Below, piece by piece: positions 1 through 8,910 of a stretch of DNA of 14,412 bases (positions within the stretch are counted from its first letter, which is position 1; every line of letters starts with the position of its first letter). The notes beneath the pieces were generated by a model. It saw only the letters and a list, made by a program, of their open reading frames with translations, was not told the DNA's origin and did not search any database. The position numbers were made by a program, and so were the translations under genes. The stretch is from Pseudomonadota bacterium. GTDB lineage: Bacteria > Pseudomonadota > Gammaproteobacteria > Enterobacterales > Enterobacteriaceae. The stretch is from NCBI GenBank assembly GCA_023425455.1, contig JAFACP010000389.1, positions 1-14,412 of the forward strand, in the 5' to 3' direction.

Positions 1-239
1 GGGCGAGTGGGGTCGCGCAGGCTGTTCTTCGCATCGTCAAGGTTGCGGTAGCCCAGCTTGCGCAGAAAGCGGCCGACGGTGATCCCGCTGGTGCCGGTCG
101 CCAGCGCCACGCTTTCCGCCGTTTCGAAGGGGATCTGCGCGCTGTGCGCCAGCATCCAGCTGGCGACCCGCTTTTCGCTGGGGGTCAGCTGGCTGAACGT
201 GGCCTCGATGCGGGTAAGCATTTCTGGTTTTGTCGTCAT
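1..239 (-). CDS. RpiR/MurR-family transcriptional regulator, N-terminal part (cut by window edge)
   Basis: Reading leftward from an ATG at 239-237, about 79 codons are open to the window edge, so the C-terminal part lies outside. The peptide starts MTTKPEMLTRIEATFSQLTP and continues with SEKRVASWML, then a helix-turn-helix region (SVALATGTSGITVGRFLRKLGY). This order is typical of the roughly 75-residue N-terminal winged-helix domain of RpiR-type regulators, which normally carry a C-terminal sugar-phosphate-binding SIS domain; that domain cannot be seen here. The start is supported by a purine-rich GAGGCGG just upstream (241-247, read on the minus strand). The gene diverges from the alpha/beta hydrolase at 506, so it could control that gene, but this is only inferred from position. 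The family call is good; ligand and targets are unknown. Confidence 0.82.
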   Translation of the reverse strand, partial: MTTKPEMLTRIEATFSQLTPSEKRVASWMLAHSAQIPFETAESVALATGTSGITVGRFLRKLGYRNLDDAKNSLRDPTR

Positions 240-505
240 ACCGCCTCACTGTTAACCGGCTGTCATCTGCCGTGGTTGTGTTAGCGAATTAACAATGCAG
301 GACGCGTGCCATGTTCACATCGCGCCGGAAAGCGCCTGTGCTGCAAAGTTAATGCAATATTTGTTTAACCAATGATCAACATTTGTGCAGCGTAGTTCAC
401 TTTTGGTGCAGCGGTCGGGGAGAGGATAATCAATTTGGTGAATACGTCAGGTGCTTCACATTTTTGTTAAGATAAGGGCACGGTCATTAAGAGAGGGAGA
501 GCGGC
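240..505. other. Divergent intergenic region between the RpiR-type regulator and the hydrolase
   Basis: This 266-base gap must hold the promoters of both divergent genes and is more AT-rich than its surroundings, especially 345-475. I found no strong sigma-70 pair: TAAGAT at 468-473 could be a -10 for the hydrolase but lacks a good -35. The 8-mer GTGCAGCG occurs twice on the same strand, at 385-392 and 406-413, exactly 21 bases apart, and could be part of a regulator site. No small gene or RNA is recognisable. Confidence 0.5.
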
Positions 506-2005
506 ATGGCAAATCTGCCCTGGCGGATAAGCGTGCGCCTGCTGGCGCTGGGCAAGAAAATCGCACTGGTGCTGGCGACCGCACTGGTGGTGCTGCTCGG
601 GGTGCGGGTTTATCTCTCAGAGCAAGGCCCGGATCTGCACCGCTGGCATACCTGGCACGGGGATGAACTCTCAGCCGGCGAGATCGACCGCGCCACGTTT
701 GCCGACTATCTCGCCCGGGAAGCGCGTATTTTTGCCGATCTGCAGCGTAATGTGACCGCCAAAACCGCAGGTGAAGAGCGAACCCCGCTTAACCGGTTCT
801 ATCGCCACAGTCTGGTCTGGCCGGGTCAGTTCGCGCCGGATGCCAACCGCTCATTTGTGCTGATGCCCGCCGGAAAACCCCGTGGCGCGGTGGTGTTGTT
901 GCACGGGCTGACCGATTCCCCCTACAGCGTCAGGCACCTCGCCGTCGATTATCAGCAGCGCGGATTTGTCGCCGTAGTGCCGCGTCTGCCCGGACACGGC
1001 ACCGCCCCGGGTGCCTTAACGGACGTTGACTGGGCGATGTGGATGGCGACCACGCGCCTTGCGGTGCGGGAGGCGACACGTCTGGCAGGGGATAAGGTTC
1101 CACTCGATCTGGTGGGGTATTCGAACGGCGGCGCGCTGGCCGTCAAATATGCGCTCGATGCCGGTGACGGAGGGGCACTACGCAAGCCGCGTCAGCTGGT
1201 ATTGCTCTCCCCGATGATCGGCGTGACCGCCTTTGCCCGTTTCGCCGGGCTGGCGGGTCTGCCTGCGTGGCTGCCCGCCTTTGCCAAAGCGGCGTGGCTC
1301 AACATCACCCCGGAATATAATCCTTACAAGTACAATTCGTTTCCGGTTAACGCCGCGCGTCAGTCGTGGCTGCTGACGCAGGCGCTGCAGCAGCAGCTCG
1401 CCCGTGAAGTGCAGCGCAGCAACCTCAGAAACTTTCCGCCGGTACTGGCGTTTCAGTCGGTCATGGACTCTACCGTCAGCACCCGGGCGGTGATTAGCGA
1501 GCTGTTTGACCGCCAGCCACAAAACGGCAGCGAACTGGTTGTCGTGGACATTAACCAGGCGGCGAGCTTCCGTCCGCTGTTTAAACCCTCCGCGTGGACG
1601 GCGGTTTCCGATCTGCTGCCGGTTGCCATAAGGCGTTACAGCGTCACGGTTATCACCAATGCCCGCCCGGATTCGTATGCCACGGTGGCGAAAACGACCC
1701 TGGCAGGCAGCACCCGGGAAACGGTAGTCCCGCTGTCAACGCCTTATCCGGAAGATGTCTATTCGCTCTCGCACGTCGCGATCCCGTTTCCGCCTGACGA
1801 CGATCTGTACGGCCGTACTCCCGGGCATAAAAATCGCTTTGGCATCAGCCCCGGCACCATTTCACTGCGTGGAGAGACCTCCGTACTCAGCGTGAGCAAG
1901 GAGGCATTGATGCGGGTCACCTCCAATCCGTTTTACGCTTATATGCAGCAGAGGATTGCGCAGCGCAGCCCGCCGGCTCCCCCTGATGCGGAAAAAGGAC
2001 AGTAA
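506..2005 (+). CDS. Membrane-anchored alpha/beta hydrolase (putative esterase/lipase-like)
   Basis: A 499-residue protein with an N-terminal hydrophobic segment (about residues 18-36) after a basic stretch. This looks like a signal anchor, placing the catalytic part in the periplasm. The alpha/beta-hydrolase core begins around residue 125. HGLTDS at 133-138 is the usual oxyanion-loop HG, GYSNG at 204-208 is the nucleophile elbow (Ser206), Asp321 in QSVMDSTVS is the likely acid, and His423 in SLSHVAIPFPPDD the likely base. The triad assignment is by motif and order. The ATG at 506 has a purine-rich GAGAGGGAGAG (490-500) in front. Substrate is unknown; the fold fits a carboxylesterase, lipase or lysophospholipase. 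At 499 residues it is longer than typical 250-350-residue esterases because of the anchor and insertions. It lies 90 bases before the BLUF-EAL gene on the same strand. Confidence 0.82.
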   Translation: MANLPWRISVRLLALGKKIALVLATALVVLLGVRVYLSEQGPDLHRWHTWHGDELSAGEIDRATFADYLAREARIFADLQRNVTAKTAGEERTPLNRFYRHSLVWPGQFAPDANRSFVLMPAGKPRGAVVLLHGLTDSPYSVRHLAVDYQQRGFVAVVPRLPGHGTAPGALTDVDWAMWMATTRLAVREATRLAGDKVPLDLVGYSNGGALAVKYALDAGDGGALRKPRQLVLLSPMIGVTAFARFAGLAGLPAWLPAFAKAAWLNITPEYNPYKYNSFPVNAARQSWLLTQALQQQLAREVQRSNLRNFPPVLAFQSVMDSTVSTRAVISELFDRQPQNGSELVVVDINQAASFRPLFKPSAWTAVSDLLPVAIRRYSVTVITNARPDSYATVAKTTLAGSTRETVVPLSTPYPEDVYSLSHVAIPFPPDDDLYGRTPGHKNRFGISPGTISLRGETSVLSVSKEALMRVTSNPFYAYMQQRIAQRSPPAPPDAEKGQ

Positions 2006-2095
2006 ACATTCAGATAGCTAATGCATTCGTTGAACGGGATGAAGTATGCTAAACAAACGCTTATCGGCTTACATCTGAACACGGGACACCTTTCT

Positions 2096-3310
2096 GTGCT
2101 GACTACACTCATTTACCGAAGCCAGTTAAACCCATCCTGTGACGCTGCTCAGCTGGCGGCTCTGGTGGAGCGGGCGAGGATCCGTAACACCGGGCTGAGC
2201 ATCACCGGCATTCTGCTTTTTGACGGTGTTGACATCTTACAGATCCTGGAAGGGGCGGAAGAGAGCGTCGTCAGGCTGTTTAATAAGATCCGCGATGATA
2301 AACGCCACTATGGGGTGGTGGAGCTGCTGCGCGACTACAGTCCGCGACGCCGTTTCGACAATGTCGGAATGCTGCTGTTCGATCTGCACCTTCAGTCGGC
2401 GAAAGAGGTGCTGGAGTCGGTGCTGCACTACAGCAAGCTCGAAAGCTACCTCACTTCTGATGACCGGGTATTTAAATTTATCCAGACCTTCATTACCCGC
2501 CAGAAACCCACCAGCGAGATCGGGATGTTTAGCCCCGAACGCTGGACGTTATCCCGGGAGCATGCGCCATTTGGCGAAGCGACGGGCAATCTGATTGCCA
2601 ACCAGTCCTGTCAGTTTGCGCTGCAGCCAATTGTTGAGCCTGTCGAAGGCAAAATTACCTCCCTTGAGGCCCTGATTCGCAGCAATGACGGCGGCAGTCC
2701 TGAACAATTCTTCCGTGGCATCGCCGCGGACAACATCTACGAAGTGGATCTGCAGACCAAATCCTACGCCTTTGCACTGGCGGAAAAACTGGGTATTGGC
2801 GAGCACAAAATCGCGGTAAATCTGTTGCCCATGTCGCTGGTCAATGTGCCGGGGGCGGTTGAGTATCTGGTGCGTCAAATCAAAATACACGGTCTTCAGC
2901 CAGAGCAGGTGATTATTGAAGTCACCGAAGATGAGATGATTTCCGGCTTTAATAAGTTTAACCGGGCGATTAAACAGCTGCGCGGAAAAGGCATTGGTCT
3001 GGCGATCGACGACTTTGGCTCCGGCTACGCCGGGCTTTCTCTGTTGACCCGGTTCCAGCCCGATAAGATCAAAATAGACCGCGAGATTGTCAGTGATATC
3101 CATTTAAGCGGCCCCAAGCAGGCCATTGTGCGCTCGATTATCAGCTGCTGCACCGATCTTGAAATTACGCTGGTGGCGGAAGGTATCGAGAAGATGGAGG
3201 AGTGGTGCTGGCTCGAATCGGCCGGGATCCGCCGTTTTCAGGGCTTTCTCTTCGCCCTGCCGCAGCTTAACGGCGTGGGGGACATCTGCTGGCCGCATAT
3301 CGTCAGCTAA
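2096..3310 (+). CDS. BLUF-EAL blue-light-regulated cyclic-di-GMP phosphodiesterase, BlrP1-like
   Basis: A 404-residue protein that joins an N-terminal BLUF flavin photosensor (about 1-95) to a C-terminal EAL phosphodiesterase (about 170-400), like Klebsiella BlrP1 and E. coli BluF/YcgF. BLUF residues that contact the flavin are present: Tyr7 (LIYRS), Asn31, Gln49 (ILQILEG) and Met92. The EAL catalytic set looks complete: Glu191 of EAL, Asn242 (VNLLP), Glu275 (IEVTE), Asp305-Asp306 (IDDFGSGY), Lys326, Glu362 (AEGIE) and Gln382 (FQGF). It should therefore hydrolyse c-di-GMP to pGpG in a light-dependent way, unlike E. coli BluF, whose EAL site is degenerate. I chose GTG 2096 because family members begin MLTTLIYRS; the same frame is open to an ATG at 2021, which would add 25 unrelated residues without a convincing ribosome site. 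BlrP1 itself seems the closest relative. Confidence 0.9.
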   Translation: MLTTLIYRSQLNPSCDAAQLAALVERARIRNTGLSITGILLFDGVDILQILEGAEESVVRLFNKIRDDKRHYGVVELLRDYSPRRRFDNVGMLLFDLHLQSAKEVLESVLHYSKLESYLTSDDRVFKFIQTFITRQKPTSEIGMFSPERWTLSREHAPFGEATGNLIANQSCQFALQPIVEPVEGKITSLEALIRSNDGGSPEQFFRGIAADNIYEVDLQTKSYAFALAEKLGIGEHKIAVNLLPMSLVNVPGAVEYLVRQIKIHGLQPEQVIIEVTEDEMISGFNKFNRAIKQLRGKGIGLAIDDFGSGYAGLSLLTRFQPDKIKIDREIVSDIHLSGPKQAIVRSIISCCTDLEITLVAEGIEKMEEWCWLESAGIRRFQGFLFALPQLNGVGDICWPHIVS

Positions 3311-3373
3311 CGGCTCGCCACACGCAATTTTTCCCGTCTGTATTTCCCCGTTCTTCGCTCTGTGCTTAAATAG

Positions 3374-3387
3374 CTAAATCGGTTTAA
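3374..3387. promoter_or_regulatory. Candidate ScrR operator before scrK
   Basis: CTAAATCGGTTTAA is a near-palindrome differing at two positions from the perfect 14-bp palindrome in front of scrY. It lies 24 bases before the scrK ATG and partly overlaps a possible -10 (TAATAT, 3385-3390), where a LacI-type repressor could block transcription. A wider inverted pair, GCTAAA (3373-3378) and TTTAGC (3393-3398), surrounds it. Assignment to ScrR rests on similarity to the scrY sites and on scr-locus context. The core also resembles Cra (FruR) half-sites, so Cra binding is possible. Confidence 0.65.
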
Positions 3388-3410
3388 TATTGTTTAGCTA
3401 AGAGGATGAC

Positions 3411-4316
3411 ATGGAAAAAATCTGGGTGCTTGGCGATGCAGTGGTGGATCTGCTGCCTGATGGCGAAGGGAAGTTGCTTCAGTGTCCGGGCGGCGCGCCG
3501 GCAAATGTTGCGGTGGGGATCGCCCGCCTCGGCGGCGAAAGCGCCTTTATTGGCAAGGTGGGCGACGATCCTTTTGGCCGCTTTATGCAGAAGACCTTAC
3601 GCGATGAGAAGGTGGACATTCAGTGGCTGCGTCGTGACGCGCAGCACCGTACCTCAACGGTGGTGGTGGATCTTGACCCGCAGGGGGAACGCTCGTTTAC
3701 CTTTATGGTACGTCCGAGTGCGGACCTGTTTCTGCAGCGCGACGAACTGCCGCCGTTTCAGCCCGGAGAGTGGCTCCACGTCTGCTCGATTGCTCTTAGC
3801 GCTGAGCCGTCGCGCAGTTCCACGTTTCAGGCGATGAACGCCATCAGACAGGCGGGGGGATATGTCAGTTTTGACCCCAATATCCGCGCGGATCTCTGGC
3901 GCGATGACGCGGAGCTGCGTGGCTGCCTTGAGCAGGCGATGGGGCTTGCCGACGTTGTGAAGCTCTCGGTGGAGGAGCTGGCGTTTATCAGCGGAGAAGG
4001 TGCGGTAGCAACCGCGCTTGAAACGCTGATGCAGCGCTGTCCGGCACGGCTGGTGCTGGTCACTCAGGGCAGGGAGGGCGTCATCGCCTGGCATCATGGC
4101 CACCTTACGCATTATCCCGCCACGCCGGTGACGAGTGTTGATACCACCGGCGCCGGGGATGCGTTCGTCGCCGGGCTGCTCTTCGGCCTGGCCCGCGCCG
4201 GTGTGACCGCCGACGCAGAACTACCGGCCGTTATCCAGCTGGCCCAGCGCTGCGGCGCGCTGGCGACCACCGCGAAAGGGGCCATGACGGCGCTGCCGTA
4301 CCATCACGATCTTTAA
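3411..4316 (+). CDS. scrK: Fructokinase ScrK (PfkB family)
   Basis: A 301-residue ATP-dependent fructokinase that converts the free fructose released by ScrB into fructose-6-phosphate for glycolysis; cytoplasmic. The protein opens MEKIWVLGDAVVDLLPDG, as in enteric ScrK. PfkB features: the substrate-side glycine pair in CPGGAPANVAVGIARLGG (25-42) and the C-terminal signature DTTGAGDAF (244-252), with catalytic base Asp250 in GAGD. Length is close to the roughly 307 residues of Klebsiella ScrK. The ATG at 3411 has AGAGGA (3401-3406) at good spacing; an ATG five bases earlier is in another frame. It is the first scr gene, has its own operator upstream and a hairpin terminator after it, so it is probably a mainly separate transcript from scrYAB. 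Position directly before scrY makes the symbol secure. Confidence 0.95.
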   Translation: MEKIWVLGDAVVDLLPDGEGKLLQCPGGAPANVAVGIARLGGESAFIGKVGDDPFGRFMQKTLRDEKVDIQWLRRDAQHRTSTVVVDLDPQGERSFTFMVRPSADLFLQRDELPPFQPGEWLHVCSIALSAEPSRSSTFQAMNAIRQAGGYVSFDPNIRADLWRDDAELRGCLEQAMGLADVVKLSVEELAFISGEGAVATALETLMQRCPARLVLVTQGREGVIAWHHGHLTHYPATPVTSVDTTGAGDAFVAGLLFGLARAGVTADAELPAVIQLAQRCGALATTAKGAMTALPYHHDL

Positions 4317-4331
4317 TGCTGAGTTTCCCTC

Positions 4332-4364
4332 CAGGCCGCCGTCCGGCGGCCTGAATTGTTGCTT
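4332..4364 (+). terminator. Hairpin terminator after scrK
   Basis: A perfect 9-bp GC-rich stem (CAGGCCGCC at 4332-4340 with GGCGGCCTG at 4345-4353) closes a 4-base loop, 15 bases after the scrK stop. It is followed by AATTGTTGCTT, a weak interrupted T-tract, so it may be leaky. Its tail overlaps the left half of the CRP-like site for scrY. It separates scrK from scrYAB transcription. Confidence 0.7.
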
Positions 4365-4372
4365 CGATCACA
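4357..4372. promoter_or_regulatory. CRP-like (cAMP receptor protein) site upstream of scrY
   Basis: TGTTG-N6-TCACA matches the CRP consensus TGTGA-N6-TCACA with a perfect right half and 3 of 5 in the left half. Its centre (4364.5) is about 71.5 bases before the start site predicted from the -10 box at 4424-4429, a classic class I activator position. Enteric scr operons are known to be under catabolite control, which fits. Seen by eye; no scoring matrix was run. Confidence 0.6.
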
Positions 4373-4376
4373 CTTA

Positions 4377-4390
4377 CTAAAACGGTTTAG
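4377..4390. promoter_or_regulatory. Candidate ScrR operator 1 upstream of scrY
   Basis: CTAAAACGGTTTAG differs in one base from the perfect palindrome at 4437-4450 and starts exactly 60 bases before it. Its centre (4383.5) is about -52 to the predicted scrY start, between the CRP-like site and the -35 region. ScrR could here interfere with CRP or RNA polymerase, or loop to the downstream operator. Confidence 0.7.
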
Positions 4391-4399
4391 CAAAATAGT

Positions 4400-4429
4400 T
4401 TGCCGATCCAAAATTGGCCGGTTTACTAT
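4400..4429 (+). promoter_or_regulatory. Predicted scrY sigma-70 promoter
   Basis: A -35-like TTGCCG (4400-4405) is followed after 18 bases by a -10-like TACTAT (4424-4429), each matching 4 of 6 consensus bases. The start would be near 4436. It is the best pair by eye and is supported by the arrangement of the CRP-like site and the two operators around it. A weak core would fit an activator-dependent promoter. Confidence 0.5.
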
Positions 4430-4436
4430 CGGTTAA

Positions 4437-4450
4437 CTAAACCGGTTTAG
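4437..4450. promoter_or_regulatory. Candidate ScrR operator 2 at the scrY start site
   Basis: CTAAACCGGTTTAG is a perfect 14-bp palindrome with the central CCGG typical of LacI-family sites. Its centre (4443.5) is about +8 to the predicted scrY start, where a bound repressor blocks initiation. It is the best of three similar sites in the locus, so probably the main ScrR operator. A nearby inverted pair, CCGGTTTA (4418-4425) and TAAACCGG (4438-4445), shares half of it. Confidence 0.78.
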
Positions 4451-4481
4451 CAATTTAGCAACTAACAACGACCTCTTTTAG

Positions 4482-6035
<1,554 letters not shown>

Positions 6036-6042
6036 CCCTTTA

Positions 6043-6063
6043 CGCCCCCGGACGTCGGGGGCG
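6043..6063 (+). other. Intercistronic hairpin between scrY and scrA
   Basis: CGCCCCCG (6043-6050) pairs with CGGGGGCG (6056-6063) around a 5-base loop, 8 bases after the scrY stop. There is no T-tract (CTACGTAGATC follows), so it is not a normal terminator for an operon that continues into scrA. It more likely protects the scrY message from 3' decay or partly attenuates, giving more porin than transporter. Confidence 0.65.
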
Positions 6064-6102
6064 CTACGTAGATCATAAAAATGAAGTCAGGCAGAGGTGT
6101 CT

Positions 6103-7473
6103 ATGGATTTTGATAATATCGCCCGTGAGCTTATTCCACTGCTCGGTGGCAAAGAGAACATCGCCAGCGCAGCCCACTGCGCAACGCGTCTTCGTCTGGT
6201 CCTGGTCGACGACGCGCTCGCCGATCAGCAGGCTATCGGCAAGGTTGAAGGGGTTAAGGGCTGTTTTCGCAACGCCGGGCAGATGCAGGTGATTTTTGGC
6301 ACCGGCGTGGTGAACAAAGTGTATGCGGCATTTATTCAGGCGACAGGGATCGGTGAATCCAGCGAGTCTGAAGCGGCGGATCTGGCGGCGCGAAAGCTGA
6401 ACCCGTTCCAGCGTATCGCCCGTCTGCTTTCGAATATCTTTGTGCCGATCATCCCGGCGATTGTGGCCTCCGGTTTACTGATGGGGCTGCTCGGGATGGT
6501 GAAAACCTACGGCTGGGTGAGTGCGGATAACGCGCTGTATATCATGCTGGACATGTGCAGCTCGGCGGCGTTTATCATTTTGCCAATCCTGATTGGCTTC
6601 ACTGCAGCCCGCGAATTTGGCGGTAACCCGTATCTCGGGGCGACGCTCGGCGGCATTTTGACGCACCCGGCGCTGACCAACGCCTGGGGCGTGGCGGCGG
6701 GCTTCCACACCATGAATTTCTTTGGCCTTGAAATCGCCATGATTGGCTATCAGGGCACCGTCTTCCCGGTATTGCTCGCCGTCTGGTTTATGAGCATTGT
6801 TGAGAAGAACCTGCGACGGGTGATCCCGGATGCGCTGGATCTGATCCTGACGCCGTTCCTGACGGTCATCATTTCCGGCTTTATTGCGCTGCTGGTCATT
6901 GGTCCGGCGGGACGTGCGCTTGGCGATGGCATCTCGTTTATTCTGAGCACCCTGATTGAACATGCCGGCTGGCTGGCGGGGCTGCTGTTTGGCGGGCTCT
7001 ACTCGGTCATTGTGATCACCGGTATTCATCACAGCTTCCACGCCATTGAGGCCGGGCTGCTGGGTAATCCGTCGATTGGCGTCAATTTCCTGCTGCCTAT
7101 CTGGGCGATGGCGAACGTGGCACAGGGCGGGGCGTGTTTTGCGGTGTGGTTTAAAACGAAAGATGCGAAGATTAAGGCCATTACTCTGCCGTCAGCGTTT
7201 TCTGCGATGCTTGGGATCACCGAGGCGGCTATTTTTGGTATCAACCTGCGCTTTGTGAAGCCATTTATTGCTGCGCTGATCGGCGGTGCGGCGGGGGGCG
7301 CCTGGGTGGTATCGGTGCATGTGTATATGACCGCCGTCGGCCTGACTGCGATCCCGGGGATGGCGATTGTGCAGGCGAGCTCGCTGCTTAACTACATTAT
7401 CGGCATGGTGATTGCCTTCGGTGTCGCGTTTACGGTTTCGCTGCTGCTGAAATACAAAACGGATTCTGAATAA
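6103..7473 (+). CDS. scrA: Sucrose-specific PTS enzyme IIBC, ScrA
   Basis: A 456-residue inner-membrane permease of the phosphotransferase system that imports sucrose and phosphorylates it to sucrose-6-phosphate. The N-terminal IIB domain (about 1-85) carries the phosphorylated cysteine Cys26 in SAAHCATRLRL. The IIC domain (about 105-450) has many hydrophobic segments, such as IFVPIIPAIVASGLLMGLLG, and the conserved GIHHSFHAIEAGLLG. No IIA domain is present, as expected: ScrA borrows a IIA-Glc-type (Crr) protein encoded elsewhere. I chose ATG 6103 because AGAGG (6093-6097) lies 5 bases before it; a GTG at 6097 would overlap that ribosome site and add only two residues. The stop TAA shares its last A with the ATG of scrB, a sign of translational coupling. 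Confidence 0.95.
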   Translation: MDFDNIARELIPLLGGKENIASAAHCATRLRLVLVDDALADQQAIGKVEGVKGCFRNAGQMQVIFGTGVVNKVYAAFIQATGIGESSESEAADLAARKLNPFQRIARLLSNIFVPIIPAIVASGLLMGLLGMVKTYGWVSADNALYIMLDMCSSAAFIILPILIGFTAAREFGGNPYLGATLGGILTHPALTNAWGVAAGFHTMNFFGLEIAMIGYQGTVFPVLLAVWFMSIVEKNLRRVIPDALDLILTPFLTVIISGFIALLVIGPAGRALGDGISFILSTLIEHAGWLAGLLFGGLYSVIVITGIHHSFHAIEAGLLGNPSIGVNFLLPIWAMANVAQGGACFAVWFKTKDAKIKAITLPSAFSAMLGITEAAIFGINLRFVKPFIAALIGGAAGGAWVVSVHVYMTAVGLTAIPGMAIVQASSLLNYIIGMVIAFGVAFTVSLLLKYKTDSE

Positions 7474-8882
7474 TGACGTTACCTTCACGCTGGCCTGCCG
7501 TTTTGCAGGCCGTTATGCAGGGCCAGCCGCGGGCGCTGGCCGATAGCCACTACCCATGCTGGCATCCCGCACCCGTCACCGGGCTGATGAATGATCCGAA
7601 CGGGTTTATCTGGTTTGCCGGCCGGTATCATCTTTTTTATCAGTGGAACCCGCTGGGCTGCGATCATCGCTACAAATGCTGGGGCCACTGGAGCTCTGCC
7701 GATCTGCTCCACTGGCAGCACGAGCCGATGGCGCTGATGCCGGATGAAGAGTATGACCGCAGCGGGTGTTATTCGGGCAGCGCGGTGGATAACCAGGGCG
7801 TACTGACGCTCTGCTACACCGGTAACGTGAAGTTTGACGACGGCACCCGCACCGCCTGGCAGTGTCTGGCGGTGCAGAACGCGGACGGCAGCTTTAGCAA
7901 GCAGGGGCCGGTGCTTCCGCTCCCGCAGGGTTATACCGGCCACGTACGCGATCCGAAAGTCTGGTGGCATGACGGGCAGTGGTATATGGTCCTTGGCGCG
8001 CAGGATCTGCAAAAACGCGGCAAGGTACTGCTGTTTCGCTCTGACTCGCTGCAGCGCTGGGCGTTTTGCGCAGAGATTGCCGGGGATGGCATTAACGGGC
8101 TGCACGATGCGGGCTATATGTGGGAGTGCCCGGATCTCTTCTCCCTGGGGGAGAGCCATATTCTGATCTGCTGTCCTCAGGGGCTGGCCCGTGAATCGCA
8201 CCGTTATCTGAACACCTATCCGGCAACGTGGATGCGCGGAGAGTTTGACTACTCCACGGCAACCTTTGCCCACGGTGAGCTGCATGAGCTGGATGCCGGG
8301 TTTGAGTTTTACGCGCCACAAACCACTCTGGCAGCAGACGGACGCCGGATACTGATTGGCTGGATGGGCGTGCCGGACGGGGAAGAGATGCTGCAGCCCA
8401 CCCGCGCGCAGGGGTGGATCCACCAGATGACCTGCCCGCGTGAGCTGCAGTATCGCGACGGCTGGCTGTGGCAAACGCCGGTGCGCGAGCTTGAGCAACT
8501 GCGCGAGCAGGCGTATGACTGGCAGGGGCGCGCCAGCCAGGCGCCGACGCTGGATGGCTCAAGCCTGGAGTTTATGCTGACACCGACGGCGGCGCTGGGC
8601 GTGGACTTTGCCGGCGCGCTGCGACTGACGCTTGACGACGAAGGGTTACGCCTTGAGAGAGCCAGTCTGCAGAGCGGAGAAACATTAACCCGCTACTGGC
8701 GCGGCGAGATCCGCCACCTTCAGGTGTTCTGCGATCGCTCGAGCGTGGAAATATTCATCAACCACGGCGAAGGGGTGATGAGCAGCCGCTATTTTCCTGT
8801 GCATCCGGCCCGGGTTAGCTTCGAAGGTGCGTCAGACATCACATTACGCTACTGGTCGCTGCGCAGCTGCATGATAGAATAA
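7473..8882 (+). CDS. scrB: Sucrose-6-phosphate hydrolase ScrB (GH32 invertase)
   Basis: A 469-residue cytoplasmic glycoside hydrolase family 32 enzyme that cleaves sucrose-6-phosphate to glucose-6-phosphate and fructose. GH32 catalytic motifs are intact: nucleophile Asp41 in MNDPNG (39-44), transition-state stabiliser Asp160 in RDPK, and acid/base Glu218 in ECPD. WMG follows later, and the C-terminal beta-sandwich contains DRSSVEIFIN. Length matches enteric ScrB (about 466). The ATG overlaps the scrA stop by one base (TAATG), so translation is coupled. The fructose product feeds ScrK. ScrR is encoded 28 bases downstream in the same direction and may be partly co-transcribed. Confidence 0.95.
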   Translation: MTLPSRWPAVLQAVMQGQPRALADSHYPCWHPAPVTGLMNDPNGFIWFAGRYHLFYQWNPLGCDHRYKCWGHWSSADLLHWQHEPMALMPDEEYDRSGCYSGSAVDNQGVLTLCYTGNVKFDDGTRTAWQCLAVQNADGSFSKQGPVLPLPQGYTGHVRDPKVWWHDGQWYMVLGAQDLQKRGKVLLFRSDSLQRWAFCAEIAGDGINGLHDAGYMWECPDLFSLGESHILICCPQGLARESHRYLNTYPATWMRGEFDYSTATFAHGELHELDAGFEFYAPQTTLAADGRRILIGWMGVPDGEEMLQPTRAQGWIHQMTCPRELQYRDGWLWQTPVRELEQLREQAYDWQGRASQAPTLDGSSLEFMLTPTAALGVDFAGALRLTLDDEGLRLERASLQSGETLTRYWRGEIRHLQVFCDRSSVEIFINHGEGVMSSRYFPVHPARVSFEGASDITLRYWSLRSCMIE

Positions 8883-8910
8883 CGGTTTTGGCAGCCGGAT
8901 CTAAGTCGTT

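Noticed and set aside
292..318. CRP-like site (TTCACAT preceded by GCGTG) in the divergent intergenic region
   Set aside because: Only one half-site is recognisable and the other half does not match at the required spacing.
2549..3103. Open frame of 184 codons antisense to the BLUF-EAL gene
   Set aside because: It is a shadow of the EAL domain, with no family features of its own.
7485..8498. Long open frame of 337 codons antisense to scrB
   Set aside because: It lies wholly inside the well-supported scrB gene, its composition is that of a GC-rich shadow frame, and no ribosome site or recognisable motif is present.
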